The translations under genes and the position numbers were made by a program. 64,000 nucleotides of DNA from NCBI GenBank assembly GCA_002633005.1, contig NMRA01000195.1, positions 540,154-604,153 on the forward strand. Direction: 5' to 3'. The stretch is from Phoronis australis. Taxonomy: Eukaryota > Phoronida > Phoronidae. The notes beneath the pieces are model-generated. The model was not told where the DNA came from, made no database searches, and saw only the letters and a list, made by a program, of their open reading frames with translations. The first letter of the stretch is position 1, and every line of letters starts with the position of its first letter. Of this stretch, positions 35,265 through 47,069 are shown one piece after another.

Positions 35265-35804
35265 GTGAATATGTCGAAGACAAAAATTATAGTCTTTAGA
35301 AAAGGGGGATACTTGAGAACTTGTGAAAAGTGGAAATTATTTGGAGAAATTGTACAAACGACTTCAGAGTATAATTATTTGGGTATCAAGTTAACTCCTA
35401 AAGGTGTATTTACGAAGGCGCAGAAAACGTTAGCTGACAAAGCGGCAAAGGCTATTTTTGTACTAAAAAAGCACATGTTTAAGTTCAATGAAATTCCTGT
35501 GCCAATGTGGTTTATAGTGTTTGATACAAAAATATTACCGATCTTGTTATATGGTTCTGAAATTTGGGGATTTCACCCCGCACAAGGCATTGAAATCGCA
35601 CAAAATAAATTTTGCAAATTTTTGTTGGGACTTGGTCAGCATGTCTCAAACGCTGCAGTGAGGAGAGAGCTTGGTAGAGTGACAATAAAGGTACATCTAT
35701 TATTGAGAATTGTTAAATACTGTTTAAAAATTATCAATTTCCCAAGTAATCATTATGTTAGGGTATGCTACTATGTGCAATATGAAATGACTGAGCAAAA
35801 TTAG
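35265..35804 (+). pseudogene. LINE copy 3, RT thumb/connection region
   Basis: Starts with VNMSKTKIIVFRKGG-type sequence (MNMSKTKIIVFRKGG), the block that normally follows FADD in the same protein. It continues through YNYLGIKLTPKG and LLYGSEIWGF. This shows it is a displaced continuation of the RT ORF. Unknown function beyond RT support. Confidence 0.8.
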
Positions 35805-35831
35805 TCTTGCTGGGCTCTAAATGTTAAACTA

Positions 35832-36308
35832 TTGTTATTTGCTTATGGTTTTGGAGTTGTTTGGATACAACAAGGTGTGGGCGATGCTGCCTCATTTATA
35901 AGACAACGATGCTTTGATATTGACATCCAGGATTGGAGAAACAATATTTTTTCTCAATCTGTAGATGTTTACAAAACAATTAAATTTAACTTTGTAGTAG
36001 AAAAATACCTAACATGTTTAGAAAATAGACTTCATAGAATAGCCCTTGCAAGGTTTAGATGCTCAGCACATTCATTAACGATTATCCAGGGAAGGTTCAG
36101 TGGATTTGACAGAGAAGACAGATTATGTCCCTGCTGTGACAGTGGGAAAGTGGAAATGGAATTCCACTTTCTTCTCGAATGCAATTTATATTCGGATTTA
36201 CAAGTGGGGTTTTTACCAAGGCACGATGAGGTGGAAGACATAGTATTCAGAAATTTTCTACAGACTCGTGACTTAAATGTTCTGAGAAAAGTTGCTAGAT
36301 TTAATTAA
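35832..36308 (+). pseudogene. LINE copy 3, C-terminal CCHC region
   Basis: Contains RIALARFRCSAHSL and a CCHC cluster DRLCPCCDSGKVEMEFHFLL followed by EC, matching LINE copy 1. It probably binds nucleic acid. It ends with a TAA just before the 3' untranslated tail. Confidence 0.8.
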
Positions 36309-36539
36309 TTCGAGAAACGCCGAAATGAGTTCCTTGATATGAATTAATTTAGACTTGAAAAATTATTGTACTCTCTTTGTGTTTTGTATTGTAATGTGGA
36401 CCGGAGGCTTGTTACATGAAATAAACCTATTTCAATGACTTTGAGTTTTATCATAGCAAACACTATGATGGACTAAACCTGATGTGCACACAACTATTCT
36501 CAGTGATCATGGTGTTTAATTATTTTTTCTAAATTTGTA

Positions 36540-37480
36540 CACTCCCATATGCGGACGATACAATTATCTCTTCAGGAACTACTGAAGCGTAGCAAAAATT
36601 CCTTCATAATGTGTACAACTACTACTTGATCCCTTGTAGTCAACATTGCTAAAAATAAAGTACAGATTTTCTCCCTAAGCAAAGTCCTTAGAGTTGACAG
36701 GTGATTTCATATAAACTGGTATTCAGTTCAATTACGGTGGTTCTTTTGTAAAAGCTATTGAAAAACAAAAAATAAGCGCAAGGCAAGAAAGTCCATTTTA
36801 ACGTGTCCAAGCTGGTAAACCAGGTTGTTTTTTTCTGCTGATACTAAGTTTCGTCTTTTTCACATACTTGTTTTACCCGCTGCTCTCTGTGACAGGCTGT
36901 GATGTATGGGGGTTACAAAACCAAGGGTAGAGTAACGCTCGAACCTATGCTAGGACCTCCCTAAGAAGCAATATTTAAGTGAGAAAGTGTCGTGTATTTT
37001 AAATGAGAACACGTGATTTTGGCTACATTTTTCTAGCAGCGAGACAGCTATTGAATTTTACCCATTTTGATATCTTCCTTCAAAAGTTCATCAAATCAGT
37101 TTTAGGCTTACATCTGCCTGATTTCACACCAAACTGCATGGCGTATGGTGTCTTGGGAGTAATCCCACCCTTCGTAATAATTAAGACTCGTCTAATCTCG
37201 GTTTGGCACATGACTTTCATGGTTGCACATTTTGTATTACATGATATTAAAACTTCACAATGATACTAATAACGAATTTACTTCCAAATCTCATCTGTTC
37301 AAAATATCAACAGAAGCTGCCTTTAATTATATGCGTCTGTCTCATGGACAAGACTTTGGCAAGAAATGCCTCTTTAATAGATTATTTGATATCTCTAAAC
37401 CAACTTTGTTCAGAACTGTACACACAAACCATTTGCCATCATTACAGCCTATTTGAAACGCATTGTATGCTCGATAGCTA
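36540..37480 (+). mobile_element. LINE copy 4, fragment directly after copy 3
   Basis: Starts with a PYADDTII catalytic box (about 36547-36570). It is followed in broken frames by a CDVWGLQN block (about 36897-36920), then the C-terminal KFIKSVLGLHLPDFTPNCMA and GVIPPFVIIKTRLIS segment (37003-37263). The order equals that of copy 3, but the sequence differs, so it is another family member, truncated on both sides. Confidence 0.7.
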
Positions 37481-38316
37481 ATACAAAACAATTTATTACT
37501 ATTTGAGAGGTAGCATTTCCCGACCACCTCTGTATAAAAGTAGGTTTGTAAGGCTTCAAGCTGAGCCCCTACGAATGTTATTGACGATGAATATGGTTAA
37601 TTTCTAATCTTCCCCATATTTATGCAGGTAGAACATTGTTCATTGGTGATTTTTACATCCTGTACGAAATTAACAAAATAGCCCCGTTAAGTTGTTTCAG
37701 TTTAATAAAGTTGACAAACTCAAACGCTGTAAACAATATCTGAAAATAATTCCGGTGGTTTTTGATGAGGAAACATTTACAGTCAACGAGTCAAAATTGG
37801 CCCCAATCTAAGGAACACATTGTAACAAGGTGTGGGAAACCTATTGAGAGACAGTGTTTCTGGACTTATGATTCTCAACTTAATCTCTTCGACCATTTTA
37901 TATTATTTTTAACTTGATATTATAGTAGTTTCACATGCTAGACTCTTCATACCTGTAATTGAGTGATCTGTTTACAGTGACAGTATATCTTTGCTAGTAC
38001 TATAAATGTACATATTATCCCATGGTGTTATTATTTAGTTCATTAACCAAACCACGATTGCTAAGTTGTTAAGCTTTTTATTTTTGGTAATAGTTAGTAA
38101 TCAGTCATTGTTTCCGCCCAGTTACTACAACTCTTGTCAGTTCCATGACTTCTATGTTAACTAATTACCATCGCTGGCATGATACAGTGCCACTTTGCGT
38201 TACATTCATGTATAAAATTTGTACTCCCATACTCCAGTCGAAGGCCATAGTTAAATAAACCTTTGTTGGCGTTGTTGTGTAGCAACGGCCTCTCCTTCAG
38301 TCGGTTTAATGGGACA
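37481..38316. other. No recognised gene
   Basis: AT-rich sequence between LINE copy 4 and TTAA element C. It may include the decayed 3' tail of LINE copy 4. Confidence 0.4.
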
Positions 38317-38528
38317 TTAAAGGAGCATGCCACCCAAAAACAACCTTTTTTTCATAATTTTATTCTTCAATAATATACATTGATAATTTTTAAAGGGTGA
38401 AAGGGTGAACAAGGAAAAGGGACAAGGACTTTCACTCACACACTCGCACACTCATTCACACACTTCATCATTTAATGATAATACTACTAAACAATATATG
38501 AGTTAAGTATATTACAGATATTACAGAT

Positions 38529-39698
38529 TCATTGGATGGCAGCACTGAGGCTCTCCCACATTTTAATATTAATATTGTCCGGTTCTTTTTGTTTTTGAAA
38601 ATTAACTATTGAAATTTTAATATATTTTGACATGAATATTTTAAGGGCAGACCAATCTGGATGCAAGTGCTGTTGGCTACGTAAATAAATAAAATATTGG
38701 GCGATAGTGATAACATAATTAATCAACAGGGAGAATTCAGAACCTAAATGGCAAAACATGNNNNNNNNNNNNNNNNNNNNNNNNNNNNNNNNNNNNNNNN
38801 NNNNNNNNNNNNNNNNNNNNNNNNNNNNNNNNNNNNNNNNNNNNNNNNNNNNNNNNNNNNNNNNNNNNNNNNNNNNNNNNNNNNNNNNNNNNNNNNNNNN
38901 NNNNNNNNNNNNNNNNNNNNNNNNNNNNNNNNNNNNNNNNNNNNNNNNNNNNNNNNNNNNNNNNNNNNNNNNNNNNNNNNNNNNNNNNNNNNNNNNNNNN
39001 NNNNNNNNNNNNNNNNNNNNNNNNNNNNNNNNNNNNNNNNNNNNNNNNNNNNNNNNNNNNNNNNNNNNNNNNNNNNNNNNNNNNNNNNNNNNNNNNNNNN
39101 NNNNNNNNNNNNNNNNNNNNNNNNNNNNNNNNNNNNNNNNNNNNNNNNNNNNNNNNNNNNNNNNNNNNNNNNNNNNNNNNNNNNNNNNNNNNNNNNNNNN
39201 NNNNNNNNNNNNNNNNNNNNNNNNNNNNNNNNNNNNNNNNNNNNNNNNNNNNNNNNNNNNNNNNNNNNNNNNNNNNNNNNNNNNNNNNNNNNNNNNNNNN
39301 NNNNNNNNNNNNNNNNNNNNNNNNNNNNNNNNNNNNNNNNNNNNNNNNNNNNNNNNNNNNNNNNNNNNNNNNNNNNNNNNNNNNNNNNNNNNNNNNNNNN
39401 NNNNNNNNNNNNNNNNNNNNNNNNNNNNNNNNNNNNNNNNNNNNNNNNNNNNNNNNNNNNNNNNAAACTTCCAACTTCCACGTTCAGGAGACTGAAGTCT
39501 TTTAACCCAGTTGACTAAAAGGCCTTCCTTTATAAGGGTCATGTCAGGAAATTTTAAACCACCATCTTCATGAGAAGCCATTGCAACGCTTTTCTTTATT
39601 TTAGGTGGTTTCCCTGCCCAAATAAAATCATTTAAAATTTTATCTATTCGTTTGCACAAATCCCTTGTCAATCCAAGGACAGATATAATGTGAATCAA
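38529..39698 (-). pseudogene. LINE copy 5, ORF2 C-terminal region, interrupted by the gap
   Basis: On the minus strand, DKILNDFIWAGKPPKIKKSV then MASHEDGGLKFPDM is the post-RT block typical of L1/Tx1 ORF2. The 704 unknown bases follow, and the protein ends after the gap with FLWESLSA-like MWESLSAAIQ. Any frame across the gap is an assumption. Confidence 0.75.
38761..39464. other. Assembly gap (704 N)
   Basis: A run of unknown bases inside LINE copy 5. Its size may be an estimate. Confidence 0.99.
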
Positions 39699-39769
39699 TT
39701 TGGGTAGCGCAAAAGCTTTAGTTATGACAATTCTTCCCTTAATTGTTAATTTTCTTGTTTTCCAAATAT

Positions 39770-40111
39770 TTAGAACTTTCCTAAGTTTCGAAAATTTTCT
39801 TCAAAATTTTGCTCATTTTTTTCTTTTTCATATTTACCGAAGTAAACGCCCAGGCATTTAATATTTCTTTTTGGCCAATTTATATCAGACTGGTGGCCTA
39901 AAAACATTCCTTCGCATTTTCGCTTATTTAGTTTAAGACCAGACACGTCACCAAATCTTGTAAGAAATTTAAAGCATTCTGTTCCTGAAACTTCATCCTG
40001 AATGAATAACATTGTATCATCAGCATACTGGGCTATTTTTACTTCATGTCCATCAATACACAATCCTTTGATTAAGGGGTTATTTCTAATGTAATGGCTC
40101 ATGAGCTCCAC
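39770..40111 (-). pseudogene. LINE copy 5, ORF2 YADD segment
   Basis: Overlaps the end of the previous frame by 26 bp in another phase. QYADDTMLF (YADD at residues 29-32) is RT-C with the catalytic Asp pair. SGLKLNKRKCEGMFLG and IKCLGVYFG are the typical next blocks. It ends at an in-frame stop near 39770, after which the C-terminal region follows in yet another frame. Confidence 0.88.
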
Positions 40112-40925
40112 ACACAGTATAGAAAGATTGACTACTTAAGGGATCCCCTTGACGAAGACCTCTCTTAACATTAAAATAACCACATGTAAATCCGTTGTTT
40201 TGAACACAAGACACAATATCGTTATATATTGTTTTTATACGGTGAATAAATTTGGGACCAAATTTAAAGGCCAGAAGGGTTTTCTGAAGAAAGGACCAAT
40301 TTAAACTGTCATACGCTTTCTTAAAATCTAAGAATATAATTTGTCCATTGAGTTTTTTATTTGTATAATACGATATTATGTCCTGTATTAATCTAATATT
40401 TTGACCAATAAATCGTTTTGAAACAGCCGTTTGGTCTGGATGAATAAGCTTATGAATGTAATTATTTAGTCGATTGGCAAAAACCTTTGTAAATAATTTG
40501 TAATCGCAATTTAATAACGAAATTGATCGCCAATTTTCCAAATTTTTTAATTCCTCTGTATTTGTACTTTTGGGGATAAGTGTAATGACACTTTGCCTTT
40601 GGGAGGTTGAAAATTTTCCTGTTTTAAAACTATAATTTATACATTCCAAAAGGTACAGTTTAATAGTATCCCAAAATGATTTATAAAATTCATGTCCTAA
40701 ACCGTCATTGCCTGGTGTTTTAATATTTTGGGATTGTTTTAAGGCTTCATAGAGTTCATCTTCTGTGATCTCTTGTTCAAATAATAAGGACTGGTCATAT
40801 GTCAGTACTTTATTACTAGGAAGAGTGAATATGTCAGGGAGATTAATATCTTCATAGTCTTTTTCAGAATAAAGAGCCTCGTTGAATGTTTTGTATCTCT
40901 TTTGGATCTTGGCTAACCCTGCCAT
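40086..40925 (-). pseudogene. LINE copy 5, ORF2 reverse transcriptase (N-terminal half)
   Basis: 279-residue frame. TPGNDGLGHEFYKSFWD (about residue 70) and NWRSISLLNCDYKLFTKVFA (131) are RT0-RT1. HPDQTAVSKRFIGQNIRLI (162) is RT2. FLDFKKAYD with the first catalytic Asp (D200) is RT-A. RGLRQGDPLS is RT-B. A frameshift directly after RGLRQGDPLSSQSF ends the frame; the YADD part continues in 39770-40111. Confidence 0.88.
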
Positions 40926-42273
40926 TTGACTCCAGTTCTATAATATGTTTTTTACCATGGTTACGTTTTTCAAGATTTAAGAAATATTTAGACTTTGTTT
41001 CACCTTCTTCCACCCACTGAGCTTTACTTCTAACAATACTACATTTTATTACTTGAGTTTGTGAAATTTCTAGAAAACAACCTAATTTGTATCAACTTGG
41101 ATCGAGTAGTTCTACTCCATAACGACAAGTACGGTTGCGTTACTTGACACCTGACGGCAGACGGAGGTGTTGAAATTATCCAATGACGTCATCGGTTTCA
41201 CACGCAGTCTGTTCAGCAGTTCACAACAAGGGTTACTGGTGTCATCTTATCGCTTGAAGTCATCGTTTAACACCAATAAATCATCAAACTTCGATGTAAA
41301 ACCCTTAAAAATACACTGAGTTCTTATATAAACGTGTTGTTTTATTTCGCTCTTACGGATTTATTGGTATTTGGACGCACCGTAGCCTACGAAGTTCGGC
41401 AGGCCAATAAGGTCCGTAGCAGGAGTTTGGGGTCTGTTCGGAGATAATTTCGAAGCATTTTCCGTGAGATACAGACCGGAGAACCTCGATCTGTGTTGCT
41501 TAGACTTGTAATTTTTTGAGTTCTTAACACAAAACGCTTGTTATCCCCGCCAGTGGCTCGGAAACTGATCAGACATCACGAACATAAACCAGCCAAAGTT
41601 CAGTGGAGACTAAACTTCCAGTCAAGAAAATACTATACTAGTGAGCCAGGGTAATGTGCACCTGATTATGTTGGTGAATAAGCCACGAAACTGCAAATCT
41701 ACTTACTCGTCGGGGGCCGCGAACGGAATTCAGGTTCCGAGTCCGCTTTGGCCACAGACCGTCAAGGCAGAAGTTGTACATTGACAATCATTATTTGAGT
41801 AATGTAAATGTAAATAAAGATCCCCTAACACCTGGCCGTGGGATGGAAATCGAGTTGTTCCACAACAGTTTCTGCCAGAAAACACTAAATTATGAGCTCA
41901 CACGGGCGTAAGTGTCCCGTCAATTAGTTTTATTGCACCTACGCCGGTAACGCAGTGATTTATTCATAGCTGGCTTCTCAAATCATTTGCACTCGATCAC
42001 GAACACTCCAAAGGCATTACAAATTGCATCTAATGAGACAGATTTTGTTTCAGTTTTATATAAGTATTGGTTAGGGTGAGAATAATTCATTTTGAAACAG
42101 AACGCTCAACATGGCAACTCGCAATCCCAACTTAGGACGAGCTAGAGCTCATCAGTTCCGACTTCGCAGGTGGATCGTTAATTTTTACAGGCTATCAATT
42201 CGAATAGGAATACAGTGATGAAGAAATACTAGAGAGGCGCCGTGAACAAGTTCAGACAACGGAACGTAAGGAG

Positions 42274-42525
42274 TTATTTGGTAAGCCGGCACTCGTCAGA
42301 CACTGTCGACGTCTGCAGGCCACATACACGGAGATGTTTCGCGGCCTCATACTTGTTATTTACAGCGTACGTTTCATTCTTCACTACCATGAGCCACTTC
42401 CTAAGCATTTCGGACTCTCGAGTAAATAAAAAAACGATATACCCGTTTTCCTCGCAGCTACTTAGTTCGGACAAGCAGGAACGATGCACCGCAACATAGC
42501 GGCATTCACTCTGCATATGAACCAC
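42274..42525 (-). pseudogene. THAP-like domain in TTAA element C
   Basis: 83-residue frame just inside the right terminus of copy C. VFLFTRESEMLRKWLMVVKN then ETYAVNNKY..LRVCGLQ follows the THAP pattern (FPKD..LRKKW...V+R......VCS.HF). THAP zinc fingers bind the transposon ends in P and Kolobok transposases. The C-terminal CxxH is CGLQ here, so one zinc ligand seems lost. The N-terminal Cys pair is also spaced oddly. Together with the TTAA target sites this points to Kolobok. The assignment is an inference from motif shape. Confidence 0.45.
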
Positions 42526-42849
42526 TGACGTCGCTAGCTTCGTTTCTCACCTTCCTTAAGTTAACGCGACACCTCTTGGCAAGGTAAGGTCTACGGTATG
42601 CGAGGCGATGTGGATATAGACCGATTAAGACGGCAAAAAAGACTAATTAAATCGGGTGGCATTCTCCTTTAACGGATTTCTACATTCGATCAAATCTTTG
42701 GGAGTATTGTTTGACTGTGCTATTAAACAACAAAGTCCGTTGGGTTTTGTGATTTTATTGCGAATCTCCGATTCTCGCCGGTCATTCTGCAAGACATTTC
42801 TTGTGCTGAAATCAAAGCCAGCACTTTAACAACGTATTAACTCCATTTA

Positions 42850-44780
42850 TCGGATTTGAAAAGCACAGAAGCGGTTGGACAACATCTGAGAAAGGGAGAG
42901 ACTCGCAGCAGAAAATACAAATTGTTGTTATATCGTGTTCCTCGGGAGACCTCCAAGAACACCATAGGTCTTTTAAGAATGATTATTGAACCTATGGATG
43001 CTGAAGCGAACTATGGAAAGAATGCCATTATCCAGAACGTCCATCAAATTTCCAGGAAGTTTAAACGGGATGATACCCCTGATCTAAGTATTATCACGTT
43101 CGCCTCTGTCTTGGACATGTTGATATTTTAGTGATGTCTTTCGATTGACGAAACTGATCACGTGTTCTAAATTGACGACTGTAAAGGGGTAGTATCTTTA
43201 AAAAACAAAAGAACAATGACCATTTCTTTTTTGCTACTGCGAAAAGTAAAGAAAAACAAAAATTTAAAAAATAATTTATTCAAAAGACGGAAGTTTTCCT
43301 AGTTTTGTTTCAGGAAACAAGAATGACTATTGACGAGGAATTGTCGCAAGATCGTAATCGTGAATTACAACAAATCTGAAAAAATATATGAAAAGTTTGA
43401 TTCTTCACTCCGATTTTAAATGGATAGAAGAAAGAAAAATATCTAGTACGAAATATTTATGCCATTTAGCAAAAAGAAATTTCGGTAAAACAACAATCAC
43501 TAAAATAATAAAGCCTTCTTGTGAAATTCTGAGGAATAAAAAATCAAATTTATAATGTGTTATAACATTTCTATAAGAATTTATATTCTTCTAGAGTTCA
43601 TCTACATGAAAATTTAGACTTTGAAACCTTTTGAGAACTCAAAATGTTAAAAAGAAAAGTGATTTGAATCGAGAGAGACTAAATTCTGATGCTATGTTTC
43701 AGGATAATGGAAGTAGCTTAAAAAGATGAAAATAATGAAAACAAGGAATTGGTAGGTTTACTGTTGAATTTTATAGATAAATTACCTTCCTTTTTACAGA
43801 TACAGTGAGTTGTTGAAGCTGTACATGAGGGCAAGAAGCCCCTATTATTTTCAAAAACTGGCACCCTATTTCTTTGCTTAGTTTAGCTCACAGATTACAA
43901 AAGTTCTAGAAACAATTATTCATTCAGATTAAATAGGATTTTTATTTGGGAGATTTATGGATAAAAGTACTAGAATTTTTCATGATATGTATTACAAAAA
44001 GGAAGACTTGAGAAAGCATTTGACTCGTTACCTTGTTTCGCGTACTGAAATTTTGGAGATAGATTTACAAGTGGATAAATACGGTAAACCAAAATTTCGT
44101 GAAGATATGGTATTAGATTTTTCACGAATGAGGTACATTTTAGCATATAATGAATTAACGAAAAATCTGTTTTTATGCTAATGTTTAGATTTTCTGGTAT
44201 GAGCGTAATTGTGTAAGTAATTTATCATAAAATGCAAGCTTTCCATCATCAATCATTCCTCCCTTTTGCATAATTATCAAGTCAAATTCTAAAGGAAGCC
44301 GAAATATTTATGACGTATTTGTCAAAACATTATTTCAAAAACCAAAAGCATGCGATAAGCGGGAGGCTAATTTAGAGATCCCTGTACCGATGACTGAGTA
44401 GCAAATACTTTCCAAAACTGTATTTTGTACAAATAATATACGTCTAAGATGGCCATCAATGAAAATCGTCTGTAGAATTTTAGCCACACACGTTTTCTTA
44501 ATAAGACGTATTGGCAGTTTTCAGTCCGATGTGTGTACTCCCTGTAAAAAGGAACCAGACAGCATTCAATATCTTGTTTGGCTTTGTAACCTACGTATTA
44601 GCCCAAGAAACATTGATCTTTCGATGAGTACTTATACATTAATTTTTGGCAAAAGTAGATTTTCTAATGAAATTTTCCACTTAATTATTTTATAAGCTAA
44701 AAAGCATATTTATGATAGAAAACTAAAATGTGAACTTCCTTGTTTTCCAGTTCTTAAAAACGAATTGTAAATATACTACA
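42850..44780 (+). mobile_element. LINE copy 6, Tx1/L1-like, decayed, with ORF1 remnant
   Basis: The plus strand carries several LINE parts in order. 42856-43131 resembles the RRM-type ORF1 of L1-like elements (LLYRVPRETSKNTIGLLRMI, then IIQNVHQISRKF). At about 43405-43520, FKWIEERKISSTKYL and KRNFGK form the pre-RT linker seen also in copy 5. Near 43915-43980, IIHSD..GFLFGRF is RT2. 44459-44695 has the C-terminal cluster SDVCTPCKKEPDSIQYLVWL followed by C. The central RT is missing and the frames are broken. Confidence 0.7.
42856..43131 (+). pseudogene. LINE copy 6, ORF1-like fragment
   Basis: 91-residue frame. KLLLYRVPRETSKNTIGLLR, then an amphipathic stretch, then VHQISRKFKRDDTPDLSIIT and F follows the ORF1p pattern (hydrophobic-x-GVPE...ENT..., AHR-IG, PRPIIV-F). 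ORF1p is an RNA-binding chaperone of the LINE particle. The VPR and VHQ changes suggest drift. Confidence 0.55.
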
Positions 44781-44896
44781 AGGTGGAAAAATGTAATAAA
44801 CACCATAATGGCAATGATGCTGAATTTTAACAAGCGTGGTCGGGATTCTTCTCTACGCAAACTCAGGCTAGAGATTTCGAGAAGGATAATGTGTAC

Positions 44897-44900
<4 letters not shown>

Positions 44901-44946
<46 letters not shown>
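44901..44946 (+). repeat. (GT)n microsatellite
   Basis: Uninterrupted GT repeat of about 23 units at the 3' edge of LINE copy 6. Confidence 0.98.
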
Positions 44947-44947
<1 letters not shown>

Positions 44948-44949
44948 CG

Positions 44950-46750
44950 TGACTGCGGGGAAATGGGAATGTATAAGGTCTTGTTTTTGATAAAAATCAA
45001 ATATTTGTTGAAAGCAAAGTAAACTATGTCATTTCTCGAGTAGGCTTGAGCTCTGTGCCTGGCCAGACGTACATATAGGAAGTAACATTAATTAACCCAG
45101 TGATGCGGTGCGTAGTCACCCGCGAGGACCTCGCAAGACCGCACAAGCAATTTCACGAGAAAAGTCCGTTATTAGACGTGAACACGTAACGCGCGTGCGT
45201 TTAGGGAATGAACTTGATTTGAAGTGTTTCATTTAACCAAAATAACTCTTAGGCTAACAAAAAAGTTGTACTGCCAAAACCAGAAAGGTGTTGTCAGATT
45301 ACGCAGTAATCAATTTTCATTGGTTATCGAAGGTAATCGGCTAAACATTTAACCCCTATCGCCATTTGCCTTACCACCTCGCAAGGCAAAATCCTTAGTC
45401 GATTTCGCCGCAAACGTGAAGCTATGAGCTGAGCTAATTTTCACTTGAGTCAGCTCTCGCAATGACAATAATATCATCTAACTTGATTTTGTCCACTTCA
45501 TACAAAAGCATAACATTTTTGTGAAACTACAATTCTGTGGTGACATTTTCTGAATATCTGAAGATCGATATGAAAACTGTTATTATACGGATTTTTTTAA
45601 TTTGACACCAGTATTTCCAACTATTTGGCATGCACCTGGTAACTGTTCCCCCCGACACGGGTACCACTATAGTAAGTCGTCAAAAAGTATTGTTCAGTTT
45701 TTTACATTTTAATTCAATAGTATAGGTAAGTACAAAAGATGTCATTACTGCCCAAAAATGGATTTAACAGTATATCTGGGCATCTTTTCATTGAAGTGAC
45801 TATGTGGTGCACGATTGCCCAAAGCGACTGTCGTTATGGAAAGAAAGACTGTTATGCAACAGAGAACAGGTGCGCCACACGAGTTAGCAACAAGTATCCT
45901 TGATCATACAGCTGTGCTCAGCAAGTTAAGTAAAAGCGATTTATTTTGCATATGTTCCGATATTTGATAGATTTCCATTACGTAAGAGTTTTGCGAATCT
46001 CTGTGGCATGTTGTTTATAAGAATCGACAAATTTCCAACAATACTGATTTTATTCCATCATGATACTTGGACGCGATCTTTCACAAACGCGCGTTTCCAG
46101 AATGCATGGTTCGGTGACTTTTGATAGGTCTGACGAATTACCAGATCACAATTAGGAAGCAATATGCTTAGTCTGGCTCGACTCATGCCTTCTCTTGACT
46201 GGCGTTTGGCACAGTTTTAATTTTTCCAAATTTTGACATTTTGTAATTTGATCTTTACCAACTGTAAAACAAAGTGTAAAAAATTACATTATTATTTCTG
46301 TTACAGCCGCCTAAAGAGCGGCACCTATGGCAAAGATGATGAAATTACATGGGTTACTGATTAGCCACGTCTAATTAAATAACCCATTGAAATCATTTGA
46401 AAAAAATTATTTCGTCGCATCATGTCAAGTTTATGTTTCAACGGCTATAATTATTTTTCCTGTTTACTGAATTCCTTACGTCGAATTTTAGCATTTTGGC
46501 TTTTACACACACAATTTAAACCGAAGAAATGTTTTCTTATTTAGATGCCCCATATTTGGTATGAGATAAGAAAAGTCAACAAATTAGTTTATAGCACTAA
46601 CAGCGTTACTTATGAAAAAAGCGCGCCAAGAACTTCATTGCCCGATGCATTTCACTACCCGGGGATTGATAGTTGGGATTGAGAATAAACTAAAGCGGAA
46701 AAAATTTTCCTCAATAAATTCAAATTTACCGCTTTACCGCGAATGAAGTA
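44950..46750. other. No recognised gene
   Basis: AT-rich; no open frame above 60 codons and no repeats noticed. Confidence 0.45.
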
Positions 46751-46759
46751 ACACACATA

Positions 46760-47060
46760 AATGCAAACAGAGCTGAAGATCCATCGAAAAATTTAACACA
46801 GATTCTGCGATATGGACATGAATTAGAAGAAATCCCCTGTGGGCGGTGGTGAAATACTTGTCGAATCTACCAGCAAAGTCAAATTTCCTTTAGGTACAAA
46901 TGAAGCCAATATATCAGATCAAACAGAGCTGAAGTTCCATAGATTTTTTTTTGCACAAATTCTGTGAGCTGGACATAAAGCAGAAATCCTAGAAATCCAC
47001 GGCGTGGGACCAAAATACTTGTTGAGTGTAATAGTACAAACAAAATCAGATTCCTTACGT
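46760..47060 (+). repeat. Two diverged ~157-bp tandem units
   Basis: ACAGAGCTGAAG(A/T)TCCAT occurs at about 46769 and 46923; AAATACTTGT(C/T)GA at about 46851 and 47012. Order and spacing agree, so this is an old tandem duplication. Confidence 0.6.
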
Positions 47061-47069
47061 ACTTATGGA

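Larger units (their letters stand above)
33460..36440 (+). mobile_element. LINE copy 3, Jockey/CR1-like, nearly complete 3' half
   Basis: It carries the end of the AP-endonuclease (LVDYFIVSDEI and the SDH motif within VDSDHVPLEM near 33668-33695), a spacer ORF (33686-34129), a reverse transcriptase (34175-35804 in two frames) and a CCHC C-terminus (35832-36308). A 3' tail follows with AATAAA near 36420. This is the best-preserved LINE in the window. The 5' part (ORF1 and most of the endonuclease) is missing or decayed. Confidence 0.85.
38346..41073 (-). mobile_element. LINE copy 5, Tx1/L1-like, 5'-truncated, nested in copy C
   Basis: Flanked by the 9-bp duplication AAAACAACC (38337-38345 and 41074-41082). 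The minus strand ends in an A7 tail with AATAAA about 15 bp before it. The 5' border cuts into ORF2 just before QWVEEGETKSKYFLNLEKRN, so the copy is 5'-truncated, the usual outcome of LINE integration. A 704-base gap (38761-39464) lies in the C-terminal part. RT motif style (ENWRSISLLNCDYK, FLDFKKAYD) points to the L1/Tx1 group. Confidence 0.92.
38317..42672 (+). mobile_element. TTAA-flanked Kolobok-like element, copy C, split by a LINE
   Basis: Left end TTAA-AGGAGCATGCCACC (38317) and right end GGTGGCATTCTCCT-TTAA (to 42672). Without the inserted LINE (38346-41073, plus one copy of its target duplication) the element is about 1.62 kb, the longest copy here. The interior matches copies A and B. 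The right third holds a minus-strand THAP-like frame, expected at the start of Kolobok transposases. The catalytic part of a transposase is not visible, so it is non-autonomous or decayed. Confidence 0.85.

Noticed and set aside
38737-39518. Several long open frames of about 245-256 codons on both strands
   Set aside because: They consist almost entirely of unknown bases in the assembly gap.
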